Shown in pieces: positions 27,394 to 36,484 of a DNA stretch of 64,000 bases. Within the stretch, counting starts at the first letter, position 1. Every line of letters starts with the position of its first letter. The stretch lies in the NCBI RefSeq assembly GCF_010669285.1, contig NZ_CP048711.1, positions 3,348,001 to 3,412,000 on the forward strand, given 5' to 3'. A model generated the notes under the pieces. The model saw nothing but the letters and a program-made list of their open reading frames with translations. It ran no database searches and was not told where the DNA came from. The position numbers were made by a program, and so were the translations under genes. The DNA comes from Kineobactrum salinum. Its GTDB lineage: Bacteria > Pseudomonadota > Gammaproteobacteria > Pseudomonadales > Halieaceae.

Positions 27394-29858
27394 ATGATGA
27401 AGATGCTTTTGACACCGATCGCCTATGCGACGCTGGCCATGGCGGGCTCTTCCGCGCTTGCCCAGCAAGCCGGTCCCGTTAGAGAAAATGAAGCCGCCGC
27501 AACCGGCGCTCGTGGTACCGTTGAGGAAGTTGTAGTTCTCGGCACTCGACGCACCGGACGCACGGATACCCAGAGCGTGGTACCGGTTGATGTGATTCAA
27601 CCCGATGCAATAGGCAGCACGGGCTATTCAGACCTGAATGATTCACTGCGGACATTGGTACCGGCTTTCAACGTCAGGCGACTGCCCCTGAATGACGGCT
27701 CCTCCTTTGTTCGCCCCGCTACCCTGCGCAGCTCCCCTGCTGATCACGTACTGCTGCTGCTGAATGGCAAGCGTCGCCACCGCTCCGCAACGGTACAGAT
27801 CGGCACCGGACACGCAACTACTTCAGGTTCACAGGGCCAGGACTTCAACATTCTGCCCCCGATTGCCTTTAAATCCATTCAGGTACTGCGCGATGGTGCA
27901 TCCGCCCAATACGGCTCAGATGCCATCGCCGGTGTGATTAACCTGTCTCTGCGAGATGCCAGTGAGGGCGGCTCCGTTAGTGTCGAGATGGGCGAATACT
28001 TTGATGGCGGTGGCGAGACCGTCGACGTGCAGGGGAACATCGGTTTCGCCCTGACCGATGCTGGCTTCCTGAATCTGAGTGCGCAGGTTATCGACCAGAG
28101 CGAATCGGTCCGTGTCGGCACCCACCTCGGTGTCCAGGGTTTGCTGGATATGGGTATTCCGAACGTACCCCTGGAAGCAGGCGGAACAGGCGACCCTGCC
28201 TACAAGGCCGTGAAAACCGCATGGAACGCGGGCCTGGATCTTGGCGGGGGCCGGCAAGCCTACCTGTTCGGTAACTACATGAAGTCCGAAAGCGAGGTCG
28301 CATTTACCTATCGTCAATCGCTGGACGCCGGTGGTCTCGGCGCGCACTCAACCTATGCCGACAGCCAGTTTGATAACAGCCCGGCACACCCATCAACCTT
28401 TGATCTGACCGAGCTGTACCCGGCGGCTACATCCCGCAGTTTGGCGGCGACCAGGACGATTTCAGCACTGTCTTCGGTATCCGCCAGGAAGAGAACGAGC
28501 TGTTCGGCTGGGATGCCTCCTTCCGCTGGGGCAGGAACGAGATCGAGTACAGTCTGTGGAATACCATCAATGCGTCCATGGGAGCAGAGTCGCCCACGAG
28601 CTTCAAGCCCGGTGCGCTGGCCCAGCGCGAGTACGAGTTCAGCCTGGAGCTCTTCAAGTCGATTCCTGTTGATGCATTTGCCAGTGACCTGTTTCTCTTC
28701 GGTGGTTTCAATCATCGCGATGAGCAGTACACCATCACCGCCGGTGACCGCGACTCCTACCAGGCGGGTGCGCTTATTGACCTGCCGGTTGGAGCCAACG
28801 GCTTCCAGGGTTACAGCCCCGACACTGCTGGCGACTTCTCTGCCAGCAGCTATGCTGGCTATATAGAAGCAGAGGTGGACATCACCGAGCAGTGGACAAC
28901 CTCTGCCGCGGTGCGCTATGAAGACTACGAAGCATTCGGGGACAACCTGAGTCATAAGCTGGCAACCCGCTTCGACTTCACCGACAACTTCGCCATTCGT
29001 GGCGGTATCACCAGCGGCTTCAGGGCACCTGCCGCCGGTCAGTTGTTCGGTACGTCGCAAACTTCACAGTTGGCGGCCAACGGTGACTTCATCCTTGATG
29101 CGGTTCTGGTCCCTGGCTCGGCTGCCGCGTCGATCTTCGGCTCCGAAGACCTGGAAGCAGAGACTTCAGACAGCATCTCTGCTGGTTTGGTGTTGACGCT
29201 GGACAGGTTCACTGCAACGCTGGACTTCTACCAGATTGACGTCGATGACCGGCTACTGCTTTCCGACCAGTTGGATACCACACCGGAACAGCGCGCCCAG
29301 CTTGCTGCTATCGGTTACCCCAACGGCATCAATGTGCGCAGTGTGCGCTACTTCCAGAACAAGCTGGATACCCGTGTGCGGGGCGCCGACCTGGTAGCAA
29401 CCTACTTCGCCGAATACGCCGACAGCAACCAGTCGACCGACTACAGCCTGGCGGTAAGCTACAACGAGCAGATCTTGCGTAGCGACCCGGAAGGCGTCTT
29501 CACCGACGACAAGGTACTGGAATTCGAAGAGGGGATTCCCAGCTGGCGGGGCAATTTTACCGTTACCCACCACATCGGCGATTTCGACCTGATGGGGCGT
29601 GCGACCTACTACGGCGAGTGGACCCGTGTTGACCGCGACTTCATCAAAACCCGCGATGGCGAATTCATCTTCGATGCGGAAGCAACCTACCGTGGCTTTG
29701 ATCAGTTCTCCATCTCAGTCGGCGCCCGGAACCTCGGCAACAAGTATCCGCCGCCGCGCCGCCAGGCCTTTGTTGACCGTGGTACCCCCTACGACAACCA
29801 TTCTGTATTCGGGATCAGTGGCGGGTTCTACTATGCGCGGTTGAGGTATGAGTTCTAG
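27394..29858 (+). CDS. TonB-dependent outer-membrane receptor 1, one frameshift
   Basis: About 821 residues after repair. Start ATG at 27394 (MMKMLLTPIAYATLAMAGSS) with AGAGGAA upstream and a signal peptide. TonB box-like EEVVVLGTRR at about 50, plug domain through FKSIQVLRDGASAQYGSDAI, then a beta-barrel ending with an aromatic residue (YYARLRYEF). The plug motif is of the RDGASAQYGSDAIAGV type. The frame breaks near 28419-28421: the first part ends DLTELYP and the barrel continues GYIPQFGGDQDDF; one added C restores it. Imports an unknown ligand, presumably the substrate of the upstream dipeptidase/ALDH set. Confidence 0.88.
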
Positions 29859-29915
29859 TCTGGTCTTCAGGGGCTTCGGTGCACTTTGAGGCATCGAAGC
29901 TCCAGCCTTTTGAAA

Positions 29916-29950
29916 GGAACACTCTACCCCTGGAGTGTTCCTTTTTTTTT
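29916..29950 (+). terminator. Rho-independent terminator after TonB receptor 1
   Basis: A perfect 9-base-pair stem (GGAACACTC / GAGTGTTCC), 8-base loop and 9 T residues, 58 bases after the receptor stop. Marks the end of the XRE-M19-ALDH-TPR-receptor block. Confidence 0.92.
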
Positions 29951-30040
29951 GTCCCGAGACAGATGGGACAAGTCAGCCAGCTGGAACTCAGCCAACCTGG
30001 TGCAAGCGGCTTGCTATCACCGTGATCCGAGCTGACCTTT

Positions 30041-30697
30041 TCAGTCCCGGTCGGGCGCCCCGCCGGGGAATAGCGGGCGGTAGGGTCGGGCATCTTCCAC
30101 GCAGCGGGTGACTGACGCGCGGCCCAGCAGGGTGGCGCGGTAGCGGCGCAGATGCGGGAAGGCGCCGCTGATCTCGTGCACCCAGTCAGCGTAGAACAGC
30201 GCCGGCGCCGCGGCACAATCGGCCAGGGTGAAGTGCTCCCCGCAGGCGAATTCCTGCGTGCGCATGCGCTGATCGAGCCAGGCATAGGCCCGTTCCAGGC
30301 GCGATTTGGCACCCTCCACGATTGCGGGACACCGATCGGCGGGACCACGCAGGCAGTCGTCTACGACGTGCTGCATGTTGCCCATCACATAGTTGTCGAA
30401 GAAGCGGTCCAGCATGCGCACCTCCAGCGCCGCTGATCGCTGGTCGGGAATGAATACGACGGGGCCGGGATAGGCCTGCTGCAGATACTCGATGATAATG
30501 GTGGCCTCATACAGCACGGTATCCCCATCTACCAGAAGCGGAAATTTTCCCATCGGAGACAGCGCCTGCAAACGCTCGAGGTTCTCGGGGTGGTCAGGGT
30601 CGACCATCCGGAAGTCCAGCTCGATACGGTTTTCGTAGCATGGGATCAGTGCTTTCCAGGTATAGGAGGAGAATGGGTGTCCGTATAGTTCAGGCAT
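30041..30697 (-). CDS. Glutathione S-transferase family protein
   Basis: 218 residues. N-terminal thioredoxin-like domain (MPELYGHPFSSYTWKALI, with the GSH-binding phrase GKFPLLVDGDTVLYEATII) and an all-helical C-terminal domain (FTLADCAAAPALFYADW). Cytoplasmic detoxification or conjugation; no specific class assigned. Start has AGGAG. Encoded convergent to the TonB receptor. Confidence 0.93.
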   Translation of the reverse strand: MPELYGHPFSSYTWKALIPCYENRIELDFRMVDPDHPENLERLQALSPMGKFPLLVDGDTVLYEATIIIEYLQQAYPGPVVFIPDQRSAALEVRMLDRFFDNYVMGNMQHVVDDCLRGPADRCPAIVEGAKSRLERAYAWLDQRMRTQEFACGEHFTLADCAAAPALFYADWVHEISGAFPHLRRYRATLLGRASVTRCVEDARPYRPLFPGGAPDRD

Positions 30698-30817
30698 GGG
30701 GTTCTCCTTCGACCGCTACTTTCAGCCAGCGGCAGCGGTCTCCGCTCCCCCGGTGGATGATGTTGTCGTACCACCGGCAGATGGCGATTAGTGAGCACAT
30801 ACAGTTCCTCCTTTGTT

Positions 30818-30881
30818 GTTGTCGACGCGTGCGGCATGCCAGGCGCCTGTCGTTGTCGACGAGTGCGGTATGCCAGGCGCC
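30818..30881. repeat. Two-copy tandem repeat, 34-base period
   Basis: Units 30818-30847 and 30852-30881 match at 28 of 30 positions and contain GTCGACG and GGCGCC palindromes. Too few copies for a CRISPR or VNTR call. Confidence 0.7.
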
Positions 30882-31004
30882 GATGCCGGGCGGACGATTT
30901 GGTCCCGTCGAGGTTACCTACAGCATAGTCGTATCACCCAGAGGCTTTTCGACAGGTGATGAAAAACAGTGGATGGATCACTGAGAGTCCATCTACCGTT
31001 AATT

Positions 31005-31233
31005 GGGTAGAGCCTGAAGGTGCGCTTCCTTCGTCAGCGCACCCTATGGAGTTTTGCGCTTATAGAATGGGACCGTCCCACTGCCGGTTGCCACCAGGGA
31101 TTCGCGCGGGCTCGCAGCCGCATAGGGTGCCTTGAGGCACGAAACGCACCGGATATGGCTCGCAGCGATTGTGGGAAGAGACGGTACCGATAGAGCGCGT
31201 TCTTTATCGGCATGGCCTGTAAATCAAGTGAAA
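31005..31233. repeat. Long dispersed repeat, copy A
   Basis: About 230 bases that recur, in the same orientation, at 33782-34093. Contains two hairpin-forming segments: GGTGCGC/GCGCACC at the left and GGTGC...GAAACGCACC in the middle. No coding content. Confidence 0.8.
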
Positions 31234-31682
31234 CCCAGCCCATTCCATTGTTAATTAGGTAGAGCCGTGCTTCCATAACAAGATGGAAATTATGTCGAGG
31301 AGAGCTACGGGTTCATAAATTTTGGGACCGACTGAAAGTCTTAACCCATTGTGAGAGCGATGGCCGCTCTTCGGAGCTGCACTGCCTGGTTTCTGGTAAG
31401 CGATCTCGGCAAAAGCCCGCACTCCTGGGCCGCAAGAACAGATGCTGTGGCGGAAGACTTCTTCTATGATAGGAAGAGCAAATCAACACGGTCGTTTCCA
31501 AACGAACTTCGGAGAATCGCCAGGCAAAAAGCTACTCTATTTGCACGATGCAACAGGCTTACAGGATCTGAAAGTTTCGAGATATACGGCGATGCCGGGA
31601 TTCACCCGATTTACAGAAAACAGGTGTTCTTATCTCTGCCATTGAAACAAGCAAGGATAGAGTCCGTGGAAATTCCGGTTTC

Positions 31683-32927
31683 GTGGCGCTCGTCGCCCTC
31701 ATCATTGCCGGTGAGGCCATCTTTCTGCTGCCCTTCGTCCTGTCGCGCATATTCCGTCCCACCTTCATCGACATTTTCGGCATCACCAACCTTCAGCTCG
31801 GCACCGCGTTTTCCCTGTATGGCGTCATTGCCATGGTGTCCTATTTCGCCGGCGGCCCGCTGGCGGACCGCTTTTCCGCCCGCAACCTGCTGGTGGCGGC
31901 ATTGCTGGCGACTTCCCTCGGCGGGGCAGTCATGGCCGCCATACCGCCCATCGGCGTGCTGACCCTGCTCTACGGTTTCTGGGGACTGACCACCATCCTG
32001 CTGTTCTGGGGGGCTCTGATCAAAACAACCCGGGAGCTGGGCAGTGTCCACCAGGGCAGGACCTTCGGCCTGCTGGACGGCGGCCGCGGCCTGTTCGCGG
32101 CGGTCATCTCGTCGATATCGGTTCTGGTGTTCGCGGCCCTGTTGCCGGCGGATGTGGAAACCGCGACCCTGGCCCAGCGCGGGCGGGCACTGGCTGCAAT
32201 TATCCAGGGATTTTCCGGGATGTGTGTGCTGTCGGCGCTGCTGGTCTGGCTGTTCGTGCCGCCGACGCCGCGGAGCGATACCCTGGTCGGTACCGGGGTC
32301 AGCTTGCGGTGCCTGAAGCAGGTCATGGCCATGCGCACGGTCTGGTGCCAGGCGCTCATCGTGCTGTGTGCCTACGTGGCCTACAAAAGCACCGATGATT
32401 TTTCCCTGTATGCCAGGGATGCCTTCGGTTACGACGAGGTGGAGGCCGCCACTATCGGCACTGTTTCATTCTGGATACGCCCGGTCGCGGCCATCGGGGC
32501 GGGATTGCTGGCGGACCGGTTCAGCGGCGCGGTCATGCTGTTGTGGAGTTTTGCCGTCGTCATGCTGGGCAGCGGGACGATCGCGGCCGGTTTGATCGTG
32601 CCCGGACTGCCCTGGCTGTTGCTGGCGACCATCGCGGGCACCAGTGCCGGTATCTATGGTTTGCGCGGCCTGTATTTCGCCATTTTCGGTGAGGGCAATG
32701 TCCCGGTAATACTGACCGGCACTGCGGTGGGCGTGGTCTCTTTTGTCGGATTCACACCGGATATCTTCATGGGACCGCTGATGGGCTGGCTTATCGATTC
32801 CTCTCCCGGGGCGGCCGGCCACCAGCATGTATTTGCCGTGGTGGCGGGGTTTGCTGTTGTCGGGCTGATCGCCACGGTGCTGTTTGGCCGGACCAGCCGG
32901 GCCCTGCCGGTAAGTGACCCGGTTTGA
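31683..32927 (+). CDS. MFS transporter
   Basis: 414 residues from a GTG at 31683, with about 12 membrane spans. Typical MFS elements: GGPLADRFSARNLL after span 2 and GLLADRFSGAVML in the second half. The frame continues upstream of the GTG for about 35 codons with family-like sequence (SKDRVRGNSGF), but that extension has no ATG, GTG or TTG, so the native N-terminus may have been lost or altered where repeat DNA abuts the gene. Substrate unknown. Flanked by two copies of a long dispersed repeat. Confidence 0.85.
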   Translation: MALVALIIAGEAIFLLPFVLSRIFRPTFIDIFGITNLQLGTAFSLYGVIAMVSYFAGGPLADRFSARNLLVAALLATSLGGAVMAAIPPIGVLTLLYGFWGLTTILLFWGALIKTTRELGSVHQGRTFGLLDGGRGLFAAVISSISVLVFAALLPADVETATLAQRGRALAAIIQGFSGMCVLSALLVWLFVPPTPRSDTLVGTGVSLRCLKQVMAMRTVWCQALIVLCAYVAYKSTDDFSLYARDAFGYDEVEAATIGTVSFWIRPVAAIGAGLLADRFSGAVMLLWSFAVVMLGSGTIAAGLIVPGLPWLLLATIAGTSAGIYGLRGLYFAIFGEGNVPVILTGTAVGVVSFVGFTPDIFMGPLMGWLIDSSPGAAGHQHVFAVVAGFAVVGLIATVLFGRTSRALPVSDPV

Positions 32928-32951
32928 GTTCGCCAGCAGCTGCAGTTTCGC

Positions 32952-33437
32952 CTATTCCTCTGCCAGACCGTGCCTGCGGTGCCAGTCCAGCAGCGAGCAG
33001 TCCGGATAGTGATCGAAGTGGCATTCGCCTTCGCCTGCGGGCACCGGTACCCAGCCGGGTTTTGAATCCAGCAGGATGTGATACCGTTCCGGCGGCTCGG
33101 GCAGGGGGCTGTCGATGACCGAGGCAAATGGATGGATCAGTTCCGGCCAGCGCGGATCGAAAGCCCACATCATGCTGCCGCAGTGCCTGCAGAAACGCCG
33201 CTCGCCGGGGCTGCGCTCGTCCCGCTCTGGATGATCCATATAGGGCTGATAGACGTTGATCGACTCCTCACCCTCAACGACGAGCGAGTCGGCGTCGGCA
33301 TGCAGATTGATGGAGAAGCCGCCGGCGCCCGCCGTTTTACGGCAGATGCTGCAATAGCAATACATGAATGGATAGGGCGCCATGCTGTTGCAGCTAAACC
33401 GCACTGCGCCACAATGACAGGAAGCTTCGAGTCTCAT
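32952..33437 (-). CDS. GFA (glutathione-dependent formaldehyde-activating-like) family protein
   Basis: 161 residues from the ATG at 33437 (MRLEASCHCGAVRFS). Zinc-binding cysteines: CHCG, CYCSICRKTAGAGG and CRHCGS. The family is named after Gfa but most members have unknown roles. The tail (HYPDCSLLDWHRRHGL) is the usual end of this subgroup. Convergent with the MFS gene; cytoplasmic. Confidence 0.9.
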   Translation of the reverse strand: MRLEASCHCGAVRFSCNSMAPYPFMYCYCSICRKTAGAGGFSINLHADADSLVVEGEESINVYQPYMDHPERDERSPGERRFCRHCGSMMWAFDPRWPELIHPFASVIDSPLPEPPERYHILLDSKPGWVPVPAGEGECHFDHYPDCSLLDWHRRHGLAEE

Positions 33438-33455
33438 GTCGGCACTCCGGGTGGG

Positions 33456-33746
33456 GTACACATTGCGGTAGTTTATCATATCGCCGACTATGCGGCCTTT
33501 TGTGAGGCAATGGACTCCGCCGTTGAGGACAAGGTCCACATCCACTGCGCCGCCAATTATCGCGTGAGTGCATTCTATTCCCTGTATGCCCAGAGTCGTG
33601 GCCTGTGGGGCGACGATGAAGCACAGGCGTTCATCGAGGATCTGTGGGCGCCGGCCGAGTATCCGGTTTGGCTGAACTTTATTCGGACCATCCGGGGTAA
33701 CCCGGGTAAGGGCCGAAAACTGGTCCATCCTCCGTTTATTGGGTAG
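33456..33746 (+). pseudogene. 3' remnant of a phosphatase-like (DSP superfamily) gene
   Basis: The last 96 residues of an open frame look real: AAFCEAMDSAVEDKVHIHCAAN... with the HCAANYRVSAFYSLYA phrase and LWAPAEYPVWLNFI, seen in small tyrosine-phosphatase-like proteins. The N-terminal half and start codon are absent, and the end runs into repeat DNA. The HC(x)4R spacing departs from the classical HC(x)5R. Confidence 0.5.
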
Positions 33747-33781
33747 AGCCGAGCCGAAAATCGGCCTATCCTCCGTGTATG

Positions 33782-34093
33782 GGGTAGAGCCTGAAGGTGC
33801 GCTTCCTTCGTCAGCGCACCCTATGGAGTTCTGCGCTTATAGAATGGGATCATCCCACTGCCGGTGGTCGCCAGGGCCACTGCCGGTGGTCGCCAGGGAA
33901 TCGAGGGGGCTCGCACCTGCATAGGGTGCGTTGAGTTGGCGAGACTCACGTTTTCGATATGCACGGCGCTCGCAGCCGCATAGGGTGCGTTGAGGCACGA
34001 AACGCACCGGGTATGGCTCGGAGCGATTGTGGTGAGAGGTGGTACCGTTGGGGCGTGTTCTTTGTCGGCATGGATTGTAAGTCAAGCGAAAAC
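33782..34093. repeat. Long dispersed repeat, copy B
   Basis: Second copy of the repeat at 31005-31233, about 80 bases longer. The extra length includes a 22-base unit present twice in tandem (33855-33876, 33877-33898) and a second partial copy of the CATAGGGTGCGTTGAG phrase. Same orientation as copy A. Confidence 0.8.
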
Positions 34094-34238
34094 CGGACCA
34101 TCCCCCGTGTATGGACTCCTCCTCGTTTGCAAGGGGTTTGATCTCAGGCGGTAGGATCGATTGCTCACGTGTATTCGGTCTCCTGATCGTGCCAATGACA
34201 CGGGACCTTGATGGGCTATTCGCGCACTGGCTCACTAA

Positions 34239-34389
34239 CAGGTTGTTGAAAAAGCCTCGGAAGGCTTTTTCAAGCCATGTTTGCGGCACATGTCCGCAAA
34301 CATGGACACGACAAATCAATCACTTACGTGCTTGATTTTGTCATCGACCACTGCGTGGCCAATGACACAGGCTGTTTTTCAACAGCCTG
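34239..34389. mobile_element. MITE-like element with terminal inverted repeats and CTAA duplication
   Basis: A 151-base non-coding element. Its 15-base terminal inverted repeats (34239-34253, 34375-34389) match at 14 positions. It is bounded on both sides by CTAA (34235-34238 and 34390-34393), a plausible target-site duplication. Inside is a perfect 12-base-pair hairpin at 34275-34305. It lies directly upstream of an IS66 transposase remnant. Confidence 0.65.
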
Positions 34390-34434
34390 CTAACGTTAGC
34401 CCGGGCTTTTCGCCCTTCGGGGGACTCGGGTTTT

Positions 34435-34587
34435 GCCAGCGCCAATCTATACTCGCTGGTCGAGACGGCAAAAGCCAACGGGCTGGAGCCTTACGCCTAT
34501 CTGCGCCAAGTCTACGAGCAGCTGCCCCGGGCCGACACCGTGGAGGCCATTGAAGCGCTGCTGCCATGGCATGGGAGAACAGTATGA
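34435..34587 (+). pseudogene. IS66 transposase, C-terminal fragment
   Basis: Fifty codons with no start match the end of IS66-family transposases: ASANLYSLVETAKANGLEPY, AYLRQVYEQLPRADTVE, EALLPW. The upstream 450 or so residues are missing and replaced by MITE-like DNA. The stop overlaps the ATG of the next gene (ATGA). Confidence 0.85.
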
Positions 34588-34898
34588 GTATTGAGATTGA
34601 TCACCTGAGTGCCGATGAGTTGGTGGCACTGAACCACTGCATTGTTGAACGCCTAAAGATGCTCGAATCACTACAGGCACACCAATCCATGATGCAGTTC
34701 CACCCGGGCACCCGGGTGAGCTTCGAGTCCCCACAAGGTGGACGCCTGACCGGCACCCTCATGAAGTACAACCGCAAGACCGTAACCTTGGTAACCGATA
34801 ACGGGCAACGCTGGAACATCTCCCCGCACTTGCTCTCGCCGATCAAAGACCTGGCGAGGAGTAACGTGGTCGACATCGCGCCGCAGAAATTAAAGTAG
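34584..34898 (+). CDS. Small conserved hypothetical protein
   Basis: 104 residues. N-terminal helix (IDHLSADELVALNHCIVERLKMLE) followed by a small beta domain (FHPGTRVSFESPQGG, GTLMKYNRKTVTLVTDNGQRWNISPHLL) resembling an SH3-like or KOW-like fold. I recall similar small proteins in many gammaproteobacteria without assigned function. Starts inside the IS66 remnant stop (ATGA overlap). It is not IS66 TnpB. Confidence 0.75.
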   Translation: MSIEIDHLSADELVALNHCIVERLKMLESLQAHQSMMQFHPGTRVSFESPQGGRLTGTLMKYNRKTVTLVTDNGQRWNISPHLLSPIKDLARSNVVDIAPQKLK

Positions 34899-35085
34899 TA
34901 CAGCACGGTTCATCCTTGCCACAGCTCGTGGCCGCCGTATACCCTGTGGTTTAATTGCCGCTTACAATCCTTCGCCCGGGCGAGCGGTAAAAGCCGTATT
35001 ATACTTAAGGTTTTGAAATAGAAAACAATAATCTTCGTTATTTCAATCACCTAGCGATTTAATCGTGCCCAGTACTGCCTACAGG

Positions 35086-36471
35086 TTAGTGATCTGTGCG
35101 GAGTTCGATAGCCGCAATGCTAAGGCGAAAAGGAGCCAATCCGCGCCACAGCATCAGCGTACCGACGGCACTGGCAACTCCGCAGATAAGTCCAATGGAG
35201 TAACCCACCGCGTCGTCATAACCAAATATATAATCGGTGAAGACTCCTACCATCGTATTTCCCACTCCGAGGCCGAGCACAAAAAATACAAGTAACAGGA
35301 TGGCAATAATCTGGGCGCGCATTTGATTGGGTGCAAGTACTTGTACCGCACCTGCTGATGTTGCCATCGGAAACTGGGAGAAAAACATTGCGACACCGAA
35401 CAGTGCAAGAGCCGCATTAGTATTCGAAACCAGGGGAAAAAGTATGACTGGTACTATAAGGCCGAGACCGCCCACCATGCCCGATTTGACGGCGGCGGCT
35501 GTATCACCGCTTTTGGAAAATCTATCCATCAACCACCCACTGAAAAATACACCACTTGTATTACATAAAAGTGCAATACTTCCCAAGTAGAACCCTGACT
35601 CTGCTTTGCTAAGACCGTGTATGCGTTGGAAAATTGCAGGTGCCCATCCGAGCAGAGCGAACATGGCCAGCGCGGTGCAGGTAAAACCGCCGAAGAGGAA
35701 AGCAAAGGTGCGGTGGTGGCTGATCATAAAAGCCACAGAGCGACGCAGTGAGACGGGTGCGTTGCCAGAGGCTGTGATTTCGAGTCCGTGTCGTTGCGGG
35801 TCACGCACTGTTATGGACATCAGTGCTGCGATGAGAATTCCTGGCAAACCCACCACCATGAATGTGAATTGCCATGGACGTAGCTCCCCTATGAGCGGCA
35901 CTGCAATAGACTCCAGAGCGCCTATTGCCTGAATGACAGCGCCTCCGATTATCCATGCAAGGCCAACACCAATGCATGATCCCATAGAGTAGATGCCCAG
36001 TGCACGACCGAGCTTTTCCTTGGGGAAGAGGTCAGCGATCATTGAGTATGTGGGGGGTGATAGAGCTGCCTCCCCGACACCGACGAACATCCGGGCGACA
36101 AATAATTGCCAGAAATTGCGTGCCAGGCCACACGCAGCGGTGGCTATGCTCCATAAAAAAATTCCGGTCGAAATTATTGCAGGGCGTGAATAGCCATCGG
36201 CCAGTCGCGCGATAGGTACGCCCATAGCGGCGTAAAAGAGCGCGAAGGCCATACCACTGACTAGACTGAATTGCGTATCGGTAATATCAAGGTCGGCACG
36301 TATCGGTTCGATCAAAAGGTTTAGTACCAATCGGTCGACGTAGGAAAAAATATACGCCACCATACAGATACCCACAACATACCATTGGTAACTTGTACGT
36401 TGTTCGGCGTTACGTCGTTCGCTCATGACACTGTTGGTACTCTTGTTGTTTATTGAAGTTCCTTCTGTCAT
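35086..36471 (-). CDS. MFS transporter (ACS/Spinster-like)
   Basis: 461 residues, 12 predicted spans. Span 1 with YIFSYVDRLVLNLLIEPI, loop 2-3 motif GVPIARLADGYSRPAII, and GEAALSPPTYSMIADLFP in the first half, typical of organic-anion MFS members. Downstream of the nitrilase-like gene by 13 bases on the same strand, so co-transcribed. Likely inner-membrane importer for the substrate of this cluster. Base composition is lower in GC than the 1-30 kb genes. Confidence 0.9.
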   Translation of the reverse strand: MTEGTSINNKSTNSVMSERRNAEQRTSYQWYVVGICMVAYIFSYVDRLVLNLLIEPIRADLDITDTQFSLVSGMAFALFYAAMGVPIARLADGYSRPAIISTGIFLWSIATAACGLARNFWQLFVARMFVGVGEAALSPPTYSMIADLFPKEKLGRALGIYSMGSCIGVGLAWIIGGAVIQAIGALESIAVPLIGELRPWQFTFMVVGLPGILIAALMSITVRDPQRHGLEITASGNAPVSLRRSVAFMISHHRTFAFLFGGFTCTALAMFALLGWAPAIFQRIHGLSKAESGFYLGSIALLCNTSGVFFSGWLMDRFSKSGDTAAAVKSGMVGGLGLIVPVILFPLVSNTNAALALFGVAMFFSQFPMATSAGAVQVLAPNQMRAQIIAILLLVFFVLGLGVGNTMVGVFTDYIFGYDDAVGYSIGLICGVASAVGTLMLWRGLAPFRLSIAAIELRTDH

Positions 36472-36484
36472 TTTACGACCACCT

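Larger units (their letters stand above)
30698..31682. other. Non-coding, repeat-rich stretch
   Basis: About 985 bases with no convincing gene. Contents: a 30-base unit repeated at a 34-base period (30818-30847 and 30852-30881, two mismatches) and the first copy of a long dispersed repeat (31005-31233). Between 31240 and 31680 I see only short unconserved frames. Confidence 0.6.

Noticed and set aside
30818-30881. Possible CRISPR or VNTR
   Set aside because: Only two units with a 4-base gap.
31005-34093. Composite transposon formed by the two long repeats
   Set aside because: Neither copy encodes a transposase and no target duplication was found at the outer edges.
34584-34898. IS66 accessory gene (tnpB)
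   Set aside because: The sequence does not resemble IS66 TnpB, and it lies downstream of the transposase end rather than upstream.
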